Origin: Dipteronia dyeriana
Taxonomy: Eukaryota > Streptophyta > Magnoliopsida > Sapindales > Sapindaceae
Assembly: GCA_032871835.1 (NCBI GenBank)
Contig: CM065302.1
Coordinates: 5,393,094 to 5,457,093 of the forward strand
DNA length: 64,000 bases
Direction: 5' to 3'
Under the pieces are notes generated by a model. That model was not told where the DNA came from, searched no databases, and saw only the letters and a program-made list of their open reading frames with translations. Below are positions 35,917 to 49,026 of this stretch, piece by piece. The translations under genes were made by a program, and so were the position numbers. The number at the start of each line of letters is the position of its first letter. Position 1 is the first letter of the stretch.

Positions 35917-36441
35917 TTAAACCTCCTTAACTTGAACAGAAGCAGCAGCAGCAGCAGCAGTTCCAGCTCCAGCTCCAGCTCCATTGACCTCCTCCTTCTT
36001 CTTCTCTTTGACCTCCTCTTCAACTTCAAAAGCAGAGACAGGGAAGGTCCTGAAGAGACCAGTAGGGGTCTTAAAGGTAATTTTACCGGTTGGTGGGTCG
36101 TCAACATAGATATCACAAAGTGTAACCCACACAAGCAGTTCCTTAGTCTTGACACCAGTCAGTTTCTTGATCTTGTTCTTCTCAACAACAGCTGTGACCT
36201 CAGTTCCATAGATCACTGGCTTCCCAATCTTCTCAAACTTGTGGTTTATGCTCTTCTTCTGTTTCAACCAAACATGTCCTGTCTCTCTCACATAACCACA
36301 CTCTTCAATGTCATGAAGTGGCAGCAACCCATTTGGCAGACCTATCTCCCTCAACAGCTCCTTTGACTTCTCTTGACAGATCTCATCTCCGCGGTAGATC
36401 TCTGCCTTGGCTTTCAGCTCTTCTGTCAACAAAGAAGACAT
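35917..36441 (-). CDS. DUF538 family protein
   Basis: Intronless, 174 residues from ATG 36441 (a TTG three codons upstream is not used). The DUF538 core covers about residues 20-145: AEIYRGDEICQEKSKELLRE, LPNGLLPLHDIEECGYVRET, GHVWLKQKK, YGTEVTAVVE, LTGVKTKELLVWVTLCDIYV and FKTPTGLFRTFPVSAF. DUF538 proteins are plant-specific and their biochemical role is not settled; some are linked to trichome and growth control and membrane-lipid binding has been proposed. No signal peptide or membrane segment is evident. The tail is unusual: an acidic-basic stretch (EVEEEVKEKKKEEV) followed by GAGAGAG and a run of alanines encoded by a GCT/GCA repeat (about 35939-35980 on the plus strand). The Arabidopsis neighbour order ICP55-DUF538-agenet (At1g09300-At1g09320, recalled) supports orthology to At1g09310. 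Confidence 0.92.
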   Translation of the reverse strand: MSSLLTEELKAKAEIYRGDEICQEKSKELLREIGLPNGLLPLHDIEECGYVRETGHVWLKQKKSINHKFEKIGKPVIYGTEVTAVVEKNKIKKLTGVKTKELLVWVTLCDIYVDDPPTGKITFKTPTGLFRTFPVSAFEVEEEVKEKKKEEVNGAGAGAGTAAAAAASVQVKEV

Positions 36442-36553
36442 CTTTTTCAATTCAACAAATTAAAGTTTCAAACTTTTTTTTTTTTTTTTTGTTGTTGTTG
36501 CTGCAGAGAGATGATATTGCTAGTGTGGAAGAAAAAGGTCATCTGTTAGTACT

Positions 36554-36563
36554 CATATATAGA
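36554..36563 (-). promoter_or_regulatory. Probable TATA box of the DUF538 gene
   Basis: Minus-strand CTATATATGA about 115 bp upstream of the ATG, followed toward the gene by a leader containing a poly(A)/(CAA)n run (36476-36500). Position and sequence suit a plant TATA box. Confidence 0.55.
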
Positions 36564-39083
36564 TCTTAGTTTATACAATTGCCCTTTTATTTTTCAAAAA
36601 TTACAAAGATGCCATTATAGTTTCTTATAAGTTAGAAAATATATTTTCATTTCTGATTATTCTTTTATATCCTAACAGTTAAAGAACCAAAAACGTTACG
36701 ATGATTCTATTTATATTATCAGGGTTTAAACTCTAGCAGAGCGTGTGTTGTATTCTCGTATCATATTCGTAGAGTCAAATCTCTTTGGATATCGGTAGAC
36801 TCTTGACCCATGATAGTGTCAGTTTTTTTTTTTTTACAAAAAAAAGACACGGTAATTGTAAATTTAGGTATTTTAAAATTTGTTAGAGTTTTATCATATA
36901 TTTTGAATGATTCATGAACTTCATTAAAATTTTATCTAAAAAACAAAACAATCTTTTCAAACGTGTTTGCAAATTCTATTATTATAGAAAGGCTTCTTAA
37001 CATTGATAGCACTAGAAAACTCACCAACAAACTAATTGAAGACAATTTATTCCATCTGTTTATGTTACAACTACATAACAGTATAAAAAACTTTTAAAGT
37101 TTATACTGATCAAATGCATATATGATATATATGCTTTTCATTAAAAAGATTATTTGATCATAAAAGATGTATGTGAACAAACAAGAAATTAAAAAATTTA
37201 AGAACTATTATGAACTTGTCGTCTGTGATTTGTTTATTGACCAGAACAATGCTAAATACAGTTGCACGAATTTATCACCTAGTTATTTTTAGTAGCATTT
37301 TTTGGTACAAAAACGAAAAAACATGGTTGTTATGCAATTAAATGAGCGGCAATTTTATAAATAGATGGAAACTATCAAATCCATAAAATAAAAATTCATG
37401 ACTCGTCATGAAAATGATAAGTGGGACTAAATGTTTAAACAGTACATACGACCGGTTAAAGTTGTCATGTGTCGTTTTTTAAGACAAAAGATAAGGATAT
37501 AACTTGTGAATTGGAAGAACACGAGGGGCTTGGTGGTGGATTTAAGTACTTGTATTAATTGATTTGTTAGGGATGCAGTTGGGAGGATTTAAAGCAGAAT
37601 TTAAGGGGGGAGAGAGGTGGTGGGTTGGAAGGAGTTGCCAATAATTTAGTTGGGAGAGGAAATCCATTTATGGGGTTTTGTGGTATTGCAAACTAATTAA
37701 TGGTGAACAACCTCCATGTAAACAATATCATTTTCTGTATTTAAAATAATGAATAGTAATGTCCCTCTAGTTGAAAATTCAAATAGGAATGGGTCACATC
37801 TTCATCTCCACATCCCAAATCACAATCTTATAATATCATATGCACCTTTGATGTAACAAATCATTGCTTCAAGTAAATGTATTGTTTCTATCAAAAAAAG
37901 GTAGAAGTAAATGCATTGTTTTGCCTATCTAAAACAAAGATTAATGAATTGAGTGTTGTGAATTGTGTCAACTGATCTGAATTCCTTTTAAGTTTGTAAA
38001 AACTTATTGAAACAACCAATTTTTTTTTTAATGGATAGTTAGAGAATTTAAATCCGGACTAGAAGGGTAGTTAAAGAATAATTTCTTTAAGGTTAAGTTT
38101 TATGACTATTAAGATAATAAATCTAGAGAAAACCCTTTCGTATTTTAAAAATGGTTATATAGACCGTACTAATAATACTTATCCTGATAGATCAAGATAA
38201 ATCCATAATAATAATAATAATGGTTCAACTCGACACTTCCTGCAAATCCTTATGACATGTCCATGCTCCATAATCCAAATAATAAAACTGTTTCACTCGT
38301 CGATTTCATTTTTCTTCCATTCAAATAGGAAAAGGAAGAGTGTTTGGATGGAAACACCCATATTGCATATAAATGAAGGGCCCCTGTCCTGTACATTTGT
38401 TGTCCTATGTTGAAAACACACGCACAATTCTATGTCACAATCTAAATCCAGTCTGGTGTTAGCTTCAAGTCACAACCAGATATTAATGGTAGACCTATAT
38501 CTTAGTAAATATATTTAGTCTTCCACTAAAACAATGTCAGGGTAGATAACCTAGAGAAAAAAAAAAAAAATTGTCAACTGTCAAGCCTTAAATTGAACCA
38601 ACATGTTGATGAAGATCAGACTTGAGGACTCTATACTGAGGATGATTCTAGAGCAGACAAAACCTTAATGACCCCATTTAATTTTTCATCTAAATTCAAC
38701 TCGTAAAACCAAGATAGGTCACATTCTATTAAAAAAAACATAATTCAGATTCAATCTATAAAACTAATTCAACTTCTGGAAAGAAAATAATAATAATAAT
38801 AATAATAGCAGAACCTGAAAGAAATAACAATAGGTGACCTATATCTTCATTGCCATCTCAAATTTGTATATTTTGACAACTACAGGAATGGATTGAACAG
38901 AACAAATGGCTAATAATCGGAAAGACAAAATTTATACAAGAATTGAGCTACACAATCTAAATGTCAAACCAATCTTGCAGGAAAATGCTTCTTGTGAACT
39001 CAATGAAAGATATGCTTTGGATGCGATATCCTGCACCGGAAGGTCAGTGTCTAGGAGGCTGTTCGAAATTTCGAGGCAGAGGT
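36564..39083. other. Intergenic region between DUF538 and ICP55-like genes
   Basis: About 2.5 kb of AT-rich DNA. It contains the distal upstream region of DUF538, a (TAA)n run (about 38786-38805) and, near 38900-39083, the probable 3' UTR of the ICP55-like gene on the minus strand. No gene, RNA or transposon signature was recognised. Confidence 0.4.
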
Positions 39084-42000
39084 TCAATTAAGTGCAGATT
39101 TCACATTACTGCAACTCTCCATTCCCATTCCGTGGCTGAAATTATTCAGCAAGGACTCAATGTGTTTAATTTCTTTCGGCATTGACCCCGTGAGGACCTG
39201 TTTCCACAATGGAAAAGTTAAGTCAAAACATAGAAACGTTAGCCACACCGCCACGTTTACCAGTTAATTATTACAGTCATGATTTGAAATGTATATGATA
39301 ATATAAGTTCTAAAGGGAGTTGTTATAATAGTAACTATTCAAAGTATGAGCCAATATGACTAAATATTACATTCATTTCTAATATCAGAAATGTTCATGA
39401 GAATTGGAACCACCGCACTCTCTCTAGCTTCCTCAATTTCATAATATCAAATACAAACTTGGTCAAAGTGTGTATACCTCATAACCTGTTTCTGTAATGA
39501 GAACTTCATCCTCGATCCTTATTCCAATACCTCGGAACCTGCAATATGTTTCTTTATTTTATGACTGACATCAAGATCCTACATAGACATCTCACATCTA
39601 CACAAGAATGGCATGTTGACATATGAAGGATTCAAGAATTTAATGCTATCAGAAAAACAATTAGGAATCTATATCACTTTCCAAGTAATAAGTCATTCTT
39701 TGACTGCTAAGAATCATATGAACATCAGGTTACATTGTGTGCTTAATCAGCTTGTTTGCTCAGAACCAAACATATGGTGAATTGGTGATTTGATCTATAT
39801 CAGAAGCTGTCAATAAACAACCTATGGCATACTAGTATTACGGTATGGTTCAAGGGAACCACTATTTCATGGGTTATAAGGTCACAGGAAGTATAATTCA
39901 CCGAAATAGACTAAACATGTACCTTTCTGGACCATCAAAAGAAGATGGAATGTAGAGTCCTGGCTCAATTGTTATCACCTGCCAATGAAAACAAACATTT
40001 ATGAAAATCCTCATAAAGAAAACACGGCAGCTATCCTGCTGCAAAAACGCAACCGGATTTTCTTTTTCTTATGTGTGGCCTGAACTACCAATGCACTCAT
40101 TTTCCGGATTAACATGTTGTCCAAAAGGAACTTTTAATGCCAGTTGAATCATGTACCTTTACTTCTATGCAATTCAATGCTTAATATGCTTGATTTCATT
40201 AGCTACAACACATATTATAATACAAATTCACTCCTTTTAGAATCCAGAGACATAAAAAGGAAGGATAATTAAACAAAGGTTGATCTTAAACCTAAAATCA
40301 CTGGCAAAGGGAAGATAATTCTAAGTAACCTCAGATTAGAACGCAAAAGCGAAATCTACAGCAACAAGCAAAAAGATATGTGAGCAACTTACAACACCCG
40401 GCTCCAAAGTGCGTTCATAGCTAACCGTGGAACTATCATGGACATCCATTCCCAGATAGTGACCTGGACATCAAGAGAAATTAAGAGACAAGACATAATT
40501 AATTAGATACTTGATATATTGAACGATGTTTCTAACAATAACGCCTTCATGCCTTAAATTATTGTAAAGCAAAGTATGCTCAGACAAACCTATGGAAGTA
40601 GGGTTCAACTCGTTGTAGGGATCAGATCCGTTTCTATTTACAATTCCAATTTCCTTGAGTCCTTGGCGCAGCATTCTAACCTATGCAAATACACAGCCTT
40701 CAGAATTACAACAATGCTTCACAGCTAAATTTTGAGCTAAACAATAACATCAAAAGATTGGAGAAGCTATATGGATCCATCACTATATGGACTGTAGATT
40801 TTCTAACCTCTGTAGAATTTCAAAACAACTTAGACTGTGTTTCCACCCTATCAGATCTTTATAATCCTATATCTGAGATCCTAATCATTTTTTTTTTTTT
40901 TTTTGTAAAGTTAGACTTTAACGAGAAAAAAAGTACACTTTCAAGTTTGAAATCATACCGAATAATGGTGTATGTCAAGAAGGTTAGCACCAGGTTTACA
41001 AAGCTTCAGACATTCCTTGTTTGTTTGAAGTATGAGATCATAAAGCTCTTCCTGCACAATAAACATCAGCACTGTAAGCTTCAACTACTCTTTATTTCTG
41101 CCAATGGACAAGAACAATTTTTTAATAAAAAAATAAATTAAGTGAAGCTAAACAGTCTATAACTTCAGCAAAGGACCCTTTTCAACCATGTTTTGGAGTG
41201 TTTTGAAATCCAATTGACAAGATAGTGCATTTAAAAACCTATTTAGCTTTCATCAGAGATAAGATAATGAAAGGGCATTACAAAGTGCATACTTGTACAG
41301 AAGAAAAACTACCACAGGGGGCCCAGGTACGAGTAAGGTCGCTGACATAACCATGTAACTCACATCCAACATCCATCAAAACAAGATCCCCATCTTCAAT
41401 CTGTGAAACACAGTGTAAAGTTAGTTCGTTGCAATTTACAAATATCGTATAGGAATGAAAACAAAAAATGTCTCTGTTCATAATCTTTCGAAGAGGATGA
41501 ATATAGATACCACGTTTTGATAAGCGAACTTACTTTCTGATCATTTCTAGAATAATGTATAACTGTAGCATTAGGGCCACCACCAACAACAGGGTTAAAT
41601 CTGGTAAAAGAAAATATATTCAAGTCATCTGCTTACATATCAAGCAAGAAATATACATGTTTTAACAGCTTAGAACACTTGAGGTGAACATAAATATTAT
41701 ATTAAACCACTTATTGTTTCCAACAATTTGGGAAGGAAAATACTGACGCCATTCTCTGGGCACCTCTCATCTTGCATTCATATTCAAACTTCGCTGCTAA
41801 CATTCCCTCATAAGGATGTGTCTTTGAATACATCATCGTGTGTAAAAGGGCCTATCCAAGTAGAAAATACACATTAAGGAGCAATATCAATTATCAAACA
41901 GCAATATGAATATCCAGATGAAAAGGAAAGCACAACTATGAAGTCAAATTTTAATGAAAATAATACGGTGATGTTGCCATTTGCTAGAATAATCTTCTGC

Positions 42001-44875
42001 ACAAATGAAGAATTGATATCATGAAAAAGCTATCGACCCAAATTAACAATTGGAAGAAAATCGTAAGATCCTTTTTCTCTCAGATGAGAAGGTTACTGCA
42101 CATATTTACTGAAAATTACTTATATTTAAATGTGTGAATGGGAGAGAGTTTGCTTTGGAAAATGGAACGTTTTGTGTTTGCGCAATTTTGCGTACATGTT
42201 TGAAACCAGTTCCTATATTTTAATTTACATGAAAATGGAATAAGAGAGGAAGTTATGCTTAATCAATTCAAATGTCAACAAGATTGCACTTTTAGATGTT
42301 CTGAGTTGAACTACAAACAATAATTGACTTTGTCAAGATTAATGAAGATATATACTCCACAGTGGAAACAAGGTCAGCTAAAAGTCACTTCAGAATTAAT
42401 ATAAGAGGCTTAGTACAAAGAGCAAAACTTAAGAAAGTCCAAGAGAGTTAGTCTCCCTAGCTGTCAAAATACCAATTGATAGTCTCATAGTACCTTAAAT
42501 TTATAAAGACAAACATATAGTTGCATAATAATTAATCTGTGTTCCACCATATTCACAGACCAATCTAATATAATAGGAAATTAAAACATCCGATTTTATG
42601 CATATCATGGGAGGTGGGAGGGGAATATGCCTCACGGCCTCAGCTATTACATTTCTAACTTCAATAACAGTAGTCAGCTACAACAGATGCTTAGGAGTTT
42701 ACCTGGCATGCAATTGATGCAGATTCTCTCATTAACTTAAGCTCTGCTGGGGATTTTACCCACCGCAATACGTCGGTGAGCTTAGAAAGGTTTTTAACTT
42801 TGCCATAGTAATCTGCCTTCTGAAAGGCCTTCAAATCCGTGAGTGTTTGTGCAGCTGCCTCCTTATTGTGGAACAATTTAGAAGATCTCCCTATCATATC
42901 CGGAAGGATCTGCAGCCATAAATTAGAATAAGAAACAACAACTTATGTGCATAAGAAAGTTCTGTGTATAGCTGTTCTACTATTACTACTACTACCAACT
43001 AGGATTGTTGAAATGCATCTGAATGTGGTACTTTCTAGTGACAAAATTGACTAGCATGATTATCACTCGGCAGTTAGACTAAATGCAAAAATATATCAGC
43101 AAGCTCTATGCATACACATACGAATTTTATATGCTGAATGGGATAGCATGATGCAACATATGTTAAATTTCATATTGCTGCAAATTTTCAAGTTTCATAC
43201 ATCACCAAAGTATCCAGCTCACCTCATGTATTTTTCTCATTGGATATGCTTTCTCAGCCTTGAATGTTTCCAACGCTGCCTCTGCTCCTGCAACTGGCCC
43301 CGTCCAGTTAACATCCTACAAATAACAATTACACAAATTTAAGCACGATATGTATCACTACTGTGTCCATGTGATTATTTGCAAAGATCATCGTAAGTGG
43401 CTTGGCTAAATTCCTGATATCTCAACCTATCAACACAAGTAGTAGCGATGCTACATACATGCATATTTGGTATAACTCCAAGCAGACTAAAACTTTTATT
43501 TTATAGTTTAAAGAAGATATAACATTATCATATAAATCCAGTAACTTGTACCAAAGTAGACCACAAATTACAATAATTTGAAGCCATCAGTGCAGAATCT
43601 TGTGAAACAGATTAAGTAGATCGCAAAAGAAAACGGTATCATACAAGAAGGGTCATACATGAGGTGATGTTTCTGGCATGAACATGCATAAACCGCACTC
43701 ATGACTTAAAACCGCCAAACCACCAGGTTGCTCACAGCCAGTAATAAACAAGTAATCAGCATCTTGTCGATACGTGTACGGCACAACATCAGTCATCATC
43801 TTTACAGGAGCAGCTGCGAGGATGGCAACACTATTCTCTGGGAGAAGCTCCAGCAATCTTTTTCTCCTCAAGATGTATTCCTCAGCACCTATCCCAGGTG
43901 TGATCTCTCCTTCCTTCATTAACTGCAAAGGCAATTAAAACAAAATAAAAATCAAGCCCCTCAACTTTAATTATCGAAGAAACATTAATAACATTGAAAA
44001 TTTGAAATACAAAGCTACTTCCCCGAACCAAGCTTCTATTGGCTACAATTATTTTGAGGTGTCTATTTGTGTATACTTACTTTAATTAACTACAATTAAA
44101 AACATGTTCCTAAAATCCAGTATGTACACACAGATGTATGAGTAGCAGAACCTGAGGATGGGATGCTGGAGTTGGTTGTCCAACATCGACAAACTTCTTC
44201 GTAGAATATGCACGGAGACTAATAGTCTGGAGAACAATATTAGGAAACACCAGAATACAGATTAGGCCAATACCAAATAAGGATAACTGATTACAGGATA
44301 GTCATTTGATATTCCATCAATGAAGAAAACAAAAAATTATTGAACCAATCAAACATTTACTGATAAAATACAAAGCCAAAACTTCAATCTTCACAAGCAA
44401 TAAACATACAATACACATTAAAACATCACAAACAACATGAAAATTGAAATATTAGTAAAAAAAATCTCATAAAACTAAATTGCAACAAAAACCCAGAAAA
44501 TTCTATCTGATTATGCAGCTTCTGCTATCTAGTCTCACATTAAAATTTTGGTACTTCCACATAAAAGTCCCATAAAAAAACAACATTAGACTCTTCAAGT
44601 CAACATTAACATGGCAATTACTTACTCATTGGACTATCTGTGAACTACCCTCTTGATAATTTAGCCCAAAAACACATTAAAAGCGCTAAAAAAAGGGAAA
44701 TTCAAAAGAAAAAAGAGAAAAAAAAAAAAACTTTAAAAACGGATAGATACAGTGTATGTATATATATAAATATAGAGAGAGAGAGAGAGACAATAACATA
44801 TGAGAAGTATTTGAGGAGAAACCTTACTTGTTTAGTAGAGATTCTGTTAAGTAGTTTACGTACGAGAGTCTGCAT
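39084..44875 (-). CDS. ICP55: Xaa-Pro aminopeptidase-like M24B peptidase, mitochondrial ICP55-like
   Basis: Fourteen exons (5' to 3'): 44875-44828, 44226-44152, 43922-43659, 43315-43223, 42909-42703, 41851-41748, 41600-41534, 41400-41293, 41051-40959, 40680-40590, 40463-40393, 39978-39923, 39538-39478, 39197-39084. All have GT...AG borders; the product is 483 residues, near the Arabidopsis ICP55 length. The N-terminus MQTLVRKLLNRISTKQ is basic and serine-bearing, as in a mitochondrial presequence. An N-terminal AMP_N domain follows (about 45-180; EYILRRKRLLELLPENSVAI, DADYLFITGCEQPGG). The M24 pita-bread fold (about 210-445) has all five metal ligands: Asp296 (LMDVG), Asp307 (SDLTRTW), His385 (GHYLGMDVHD), Glu412 (TIEPGLYI), Glu435 (RIEDE). 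ICP55 removes one residue after the mitochondrial processing peptidase has cut, stabilising imported proteins. DUF538 and agenet genes lie beside it as in Arabidopsis. Confidence 0.95.
44761..44790. repeat. TA/GA microsatellite in ICP55 intron 1
   Basis: ATATATAAATAT followed by (GA)n of about 18 bases, 40 bp inside the first intron. Confidence 0.8.
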
Positions 44876-44931
44876 GTTGTGTGATTTCCTTTGAATTTTG
44901 GTCTGCTCTCGTTCAACAACTGTGGTTTATA

Positions 44932-44938
44932 CTTTATA
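44932..44938 (-). promoter_or_regulatory. Candidate TATA box of the ICP55-like gene
   Basis: Minus-strand TATAAAG about 57-63 bp upstream of the ATG. This would leave a leader of only about 30 nt, so it is a weak call; a TATA-less start is as likely. Confidence 0.3.
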
Positions 44939-45239
44939 CAGTGTATAAACCTCGTAGAAACTGGTTCAAAGTGAAACCATCAGTTTCGGGGTTTAAGGCA
45001 ACAGTAGTTTATGTATTTACATAACAATCCCTTCTTTTTATATTATTTATGATCTAAAGGGTACAATTTTCAATTTGTTAGTATTTAACCATTCTCATTT
45101 TTCAATGTTCGAGTTTTTATTCAAATTTGTATTGTTACAAATTCACTAAAGAAAAAAAAAATATATGATACGGCAATCTGTTGTCCATTTTTTTTATGTA
45201 ACACATGTGTCAGACTAGCAGACAGCTAGTGGACGGCTG
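44939..45239. other. Upstream region of ICP55 up to the transposon block
   Basis: AT-rich sequence with no reading frame. Near 45240 the minus strand starts to resemble the end of a copia RNase H region. Confidence 0.35.
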
Positions 45240-45369
45240 TGACTAGCGATGCACATTTGGGAAATGAGGGTTGATATAGGTTCCCATAAAATAAATAAAT
45301 AACATGTCATAGACTTTCTGTTGTCAAAGTTCATTGCACAATCAGCATCAACAAACCCTAACACACATT

Positions 45370-47026
45370 TGATCGGTCTATTTCTATACATGTTTTAGGT
45401 CCCCATTTCCTATTATTTGTGCTTTGTTTTTGGGTGAAATTAGGTATTTTATGTGTTTGCTGAGCATGTATAGGTCACATTTCATTCAAGAGGTGTTAGA
45501 TGTTATTTTAGAGAAAAAAAGCAAGAAGTTGAATTTTGGAGCAATGCAGAATAGCTAGATTATGGGGCCTATATCTCTCAAATCTGATCGAATTGTGTAT
45601 CCTACCACCTATGGATTGAAATCCCCGAAAGTCTAGCTTCTGGCGCACTTTACGGATCACAATTCCGATATTCCTAAAAGAAGTTATATGCAATTAAGTA
45701 ACCGAAGGTCAGTGTTGAAAAGTCAATCGCGCCCTAGACCGCCGTCCAGGCACAAGACCTACCCAGCGGTCTACGGAGCGCTACATGACAGAAGAGTTCC
45801 ACGGTTTGGACCGCGGTGACCTCTGGAGCGGCCTAGACAGCTGTTTGACGAATTTTTGATGGAAAATCACTCCGAATTGGTCCAGAATTGTTCCAAAACT
45901 TTTCTAATAAAATTCTAATGATTTTAAAAGACCAAAACATGCTTGAGAAACTTCCTAAACTCAAATTATGAGTCAAATATCAAAAGAGGAAATTCAATTT
46001 AGGAAAGGATTCTCATTCCTTGTTTCATTCTATTTTCCCTATTGATGGATTTCCTAAATCTAAGATGAATTAAGGGTTCACAAGGAAAAATCACTTATAA
46101 TTACTCCATATTCTTTACAATAAAAATGAGAGATTCCAGCCGCCACCAACACTCCATCACCATACATCACCTCACAACTTCCATTCATCTTTACACATCG
46201 AAGATTCGAAGACAAAGAAGAATTCATTATTGAAGGCCAATATGAGTTTTATTTTTTCTTTCTATTTTCATGATGCCTAACTAATTCCATTATTAGGGAA
46301 TCAATGTGAACCTTTTGTGAATGCTCATGTTTAGATTAATATCATTATTTATTCAATTCAATTCTTGATTTATTCATTGTTCTTAATTGCTTAATCCTCA
46401 TTAGTTGTAATATTTATTCACACCATAGACCAATAGTGGATAATTATTTGGTATTATTTTAGGGTTAAGACTATCTGAGAATTAGAGTGAGAGTATAGAC
46501 CAAACCTAACATTGATTAATGTTCTTTTGAATGAGTGAATTTTATCTTTAGCATAGACCAAGCAAAGTATAGAATTTGGTTCTTATTTCTTGTGCTTAAC
46601 GGGTTTCCGATCGTTGTTCACACTATATACCAATGGTGAATAGTGGTTGGGAATACTTGACTCATCCTGCGATCATACGGTAATAGTCATATTAAAGATA
46701 AAGAATGAACCCTTGAACTGATTGAATCCTGTTCATAAATTAATTCCAAACATTGAGTGTTCATAATTGATGATCATTGATGACCTAGTACTTTCTCACC
46801 TTTGATCACAACCAAATCTTTTCAATTACTTTCTTTAGTTTAATTCAATTTAGTTTAGCTTTAAATCAAACTTAACAATCTTTTGATTACTTTAATTTAG
46901 TTCTAATTATAATTAGTTTTAATCGGTAAATCTCTAGTCCTCGTGGGAACGATCATTACTGTACGATTTCTTCACGATTCGTACACTTGCGAGTATTGTT
47001 TTTATGAACACGATTTACAACAATCA
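45370..47026 (+). mobile_element. Solo LTR of the TGAT/ATCA family (copy 2)
   Basis: Begins TGATCGG and ends AATCA; 1657 bp. The 5 bases before it (45365-45369, ACATT) equal the 5 bases after it (47027-47031, ACATT), a perfect target-site duplication. Its sequence matches the minus-strand LTR at 6314-7725 along most of its length, except for the (TA)n run there and several indels. There is no primer-binding site or internal sequence, so it is a solo LTR left by recombination. It sits inside the copia RNase H sequence, which continues on both sides. Confidence 0.9.
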
Positions 47027-48178
47027 ACATTCAACAAAAAAATTCTTCTTTTTGTACTCCAAACCAACAAAGCTTGTTCCATTTATGGCTTTATGTATCA
47101 TAATATCCATTTTAATGTTTCCAAATGTTGTTTACTAGAGTTGATTATAAACCTACTTACAACACTCACTACAAAGGATATATATAGTCTAGTATAGACC
47201 ATTAAGTATATCACACTGCCAACATCATTGACATATGGAATTGAAGACATTTCTTCCACCTCTGATTCTGTCTTTGGAGACTGGTCAATTGACAATTTGA
47301 ACTGTTGTCACAAAGGTGTCTTAAATGGTTTTGTAAAGACCATATTGAACTTCTTCAAAACCTTCTCAACATAATCATGCTGAGATAATCTCAATTTTCT
47401 TTGTCTTATATCCCTGATAATATTCATACAAGGATTTTCTTAGCACATTCTAGATCTTTCATTTCAAACTGAGAGTTCATAAGCCTTTTAAGTTTATTAT
47501 TTTCTACAAGATTATTGCAAGCCACTAACATATCATCCACTCCTTCAACTTGAGTGAAACCTTTAGCAACCAATCTAGCCTTGTACCTAGGTGGTTCAAC
47601 TCTAGGTAAACCTTCATTTTTCTTATACACTCATTTGCATTTTACCACTCTACTCTTTTCAGGTCTATATATTAGAACCGATGTCTTATTTTTCTATAAT
47701 GATTGAAATTCTTCAATCATAGCTTGTAACCAAATCTTTGAATCTTTTCTGGACATTGCATCTCCAAAGTTACATGGTTCTTCAGTAATTTCCTTTGCAG
47801 CTTGAAGAGGATAGGTTACAATATCAACAAAACCATATCTCTGTGTTGGTTTGCTAATTCTTTTACTTATATCTCTAACCAAATTATAACTTGTAAGATT
47901 ATCCTTTTCATATTCTTCTTCTTCTACATATTCTTTATATTGAGCTAGCTCTAAATTGTTCACAAGTTCTTGATTAATCAAATGTTCAAGAACTGGTCTC
48001 TCTAAACTATTTGACAGCTCTGCCTCAATTCTAAATTTATATATCTTAGTTAAAGAACTTCCTGCAGAATTCAACACTGCTTTGCACACCAACAAATTCT
48101 TCCTCTTTGAGCACCATATATCTGTTAATTATGCATTTTCTGTTGCTTGTAAAACTAAAAACAATCTTGTTTGAAATC

Positions 48179-49026
48179 TGTAGGAAGCGACCAATAAAAA
48201 CAAATGGTTAGCGGAATGTGGCCTGTGTTTCACACGGTATCCTTAAGACAATTTCGTCGGGTAACACCATATGTGTAAGGCGATTGTTTCCCAAGATACA
48301 ACGATTCAACAGTGGAAAGCACAATCTACTCTTAGCGAACTCAAATAAGGTTTGAACTTACCAAAAATTAAAAAATGAGAAGAGAGAATAAGACTGCTCT
48401 GAATTTCGTGATTGTGAGAATACATATATGAAGTGCAGACTAGGGTTTCTTATATGACCGAGGTCATATATAATGATTTGGAAATTGCTTAATAACTAGG
48501 TTTTAAATGATAAAGGAATGTTAATTAAAGAGTAATCTTCTAAAAGATTTATTCATGATTGATCATTGATTCTAATCACTTAGTGATCAAGTAACTATCA
48601 GAATCCAAAATTGATAACTGATTCTGATTACTTAGTGATCAAGTAAGTATCATAATCCAAAACGAAAATCAACTATTTCCTTAATTCAATTAATTCCCTT
48701 AATCAAAATGGAAATTATCACTCTTCCTTATCATTCCTTTTAAACGTTTTACTTAAGGAAAATATTTTTTTTTTCCTTATCAACAAACTAATTTAGGAAA
48801 AATTAAATTCAAAATAGTAGCAAAATTTCGGTTGTACTCTCACGGTCCAACCGGAGCGGCATTCGTGTATACATGCCGTGCAATCGAAGGTTCGAGGTCC
48901 TTGATTTGCAGCGCGCGCGAGAGAGCCTCTGTGCCATACATGTTGATAAGCTACTATCATAGAATTACTTACATACTACATATAAGTTCTTTACTCAACC
49001 AATGTGGGATGCACTTTTTCCCTACA
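48179..49026 (-). mobile_element. LTR-like insertion with TGTAGG/CCTACA ends
   Basis: An 848-bp block lies between the integrase and reverse-transcriptase parts of the decayed copia element and does not code for copia protein. Its ends are inverted: minus strand TGTAGGGAAAAAGTGC at 49026 and TTCCTACA at 48179. The minus-strand start is followed by ATCCCACATTGGTTGAG, a sequence type common in plant LTR starts. Flanking 5-mers (AAATC and CAATA) do not match, so the solo-LTR reading is not proven. Confidence 0.5.

Noticed and set aside
38906..39185. Plus-strand frames at the end of the ICP55-like gene
   Set aside because: Antisense shadows of exon 14 and its 3' UTR.
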